Positions 6,662-6,837 of a DNA stretch of 6,837 bases are shown in pieces. A program made the position numbers and the translations under genes. The notes under the pieces are model-generated. The model saw nothing but the letters and a program-made list of their open reading frames with translations, ran no database searches and was not told where the DNA came from. This DNA is from Candidatus Cloacimonadota bacterium (GTDB lineage: Bacteria; Cloacimonadota; Cloacimonadia; Cloacimonadales; TCS61). Location: assembly GCA_014382915.1 (NCBI GenBank), contig JACNIV010000045.1:1-6837 (forward strand), read 5' to 3'. Numbering within the stretch: the stretch's first letter is position 1; each line of letters opens with the position of its first letter.

Positions 6662-6681
6662 CTCAAAGCTCCTGCTTTGAG
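6662..6681. repeat. Perfect 8-bp hairpin just after the protease stop
   Basis: CTCAAAGC (6662-6669), loop TCCT, GCTTTGAG (6674-6681) form a perfect 8-bp stem beginning directly after the TAA. The sequence after it is A-rich, not T-rich, so on the + strand it is not a classical intrinsic terminator. It could still protect the 3' end of the mRNA. Confidence 0.6.
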
Positions 6682-6738
6682 AAAAAACAAAGAAGAAAGA
6701 ATAAAGATAAAAGGGATAAGGAAAAGCGAAAAACAGAA
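6679..6738 (+). other. Purine-rich low-complexity tract
   Basis: Of these 60 bases only six are pyrimidines (6688, 6702, 6708, 6717, 6727, 6734). The frame through it encodes mostly Lys, Arg, Glu and Asp and looks like low-complexity translation, not a gene. The tract lies between the first and second hairpins downstream of the protease gene. Confidence 0.7.
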
Positions 6739-6741
6739 TCC

Positions 6742-6775
6742 CTTGCAATTCCCTTTTACCAAAAGGGAAAGCAAG
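6742..6775. repeat. Long hairpin with 9-bp core
   Basis: TTCCCTTTT (6749-6757), loop ACC, AAAAGGGAA (6761-6769) form a perfect 9-bp stem. After a small AA/A internal loop, CTTGC (6742-6746) pairs with GCAAG (6771-6775) to extend it. On neither strand does a T-tract follow the stem, so a standard terminator is not supported. Confidence 0.6.
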
Positions 6776-6801
6776 AAATGCAAGAAGATCAAAACTCTAT
6801 T

Positions 6802-6829
6802 TCGAGTCGATACTTGCTAATCGACTCGA
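6802..6829. repeat. Perfect 10-bp hairpin near the window end
   Basis: TCGAGTCGAT (6802-6811) and ATCGACTCGA (6820-6829) form a perfect 10-bp stem with the 8-nt loop ACTTGCTA. It is the third strong inverted repeat in 170 bp. Its stem sequence is unrelated to the other two, so they are not copies of one hairpin. The window ends 8 bases later. Confidence 0.6.
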
Positions 6830-6837
6830 GCTTATAG

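Noticed and set aside
6662..6681. Rho-independent terminator for the protease gene
   Set aside because: The stem is good, but it is followed by A residues; no T-tract follows it on either strand.
6544..6792. Hydrophobic minus-strand ORF resembling a small membrane protein
   Set aside because: Its Phe/Leu/Ile/Ser richness is the complement of the purine tract and of the protease coding strand. No ribosome binding site or family signature is seen.
6640..6837. 65-codon + strand ORF at the window end
   Set aside because: It overlaps the protease 3' end, has no ribosome binding site, translates to Lys/Arg/Glu low complexity over the purine tract, and runs through two hairpins.

Overview
The window looks like chromosomal DNA from an AT-rich, Gram-negative (diderm) bacterium. 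The evidence is an outer-membrane beta-barrel C-terminus, exported proteins with Sec-type signal peptides, and purine-rich ribosome binding sites. The gene mix (LPP20-type exported protein, CHASE2 cyclase, SH3-M48 protease, hairpin-rich intergenic repeats) would suit a member of the FCB/Cloacimonadota-like groups. That placement is an impression from style and is not proven by any marker here.

Layout from left to right. (1) The 3' end of a beta-barrel outer-membrane protein gene, cut by the window edge, ends at 509. (2) A gene-free stretch, 510-914, is built almost entirely of structure. Two 34-nt imperfect direct repeats (511-544 and 853-886) flank six short hairpins (601-799), arranged as two inverted, diverged copies of a three-hairpin unit around a palindrome at 703-714. 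A seventh, AT-rich hairpin and a promoter-like sequence follow. (3) A two-gene unit on the + strand, 915-4444: an exported LPP20-domain protein, coupled by a TAATG overlap to a CHASE2-class III nucleotide cyclase with all expected catalytic residues, predicted to make cAMP. (4) Ending only 2 bp after the cyclase, on the opposite strand, is a PlsC-type acyltransferase gene (4447-5154). Its start overlaps (ATGA) the stop of a 35-codon ORF that resembles only the N-terminus of a diacylglycerol/lipid kinase and was probably left by truncation. (5) A short divergent intergenic region leads to an exported SH3-M48 metalloprotease gene (5432-6661). (6) The last 176 bp hold three strong hairpins and a purine-rich tract, with no credible gene.

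Functional reading. The LPP20 protein and the CHASE2 cyclase are the best candidate for a working pair: a periplasmic protein made in fixed ratio with a receptor cyclase whose sensor faces the periplasm. The acyltransferase and the kinase remnant belong to phosphatidic-acid/phospholipid synthesis. The protease probably acts in envelope quality control. No CRISPR array, tRNA, rRNA or intact transposase is visible. The most unusual non-coding signal is the mirrored hairpin array, which resembles REP/REPIN-type elements.
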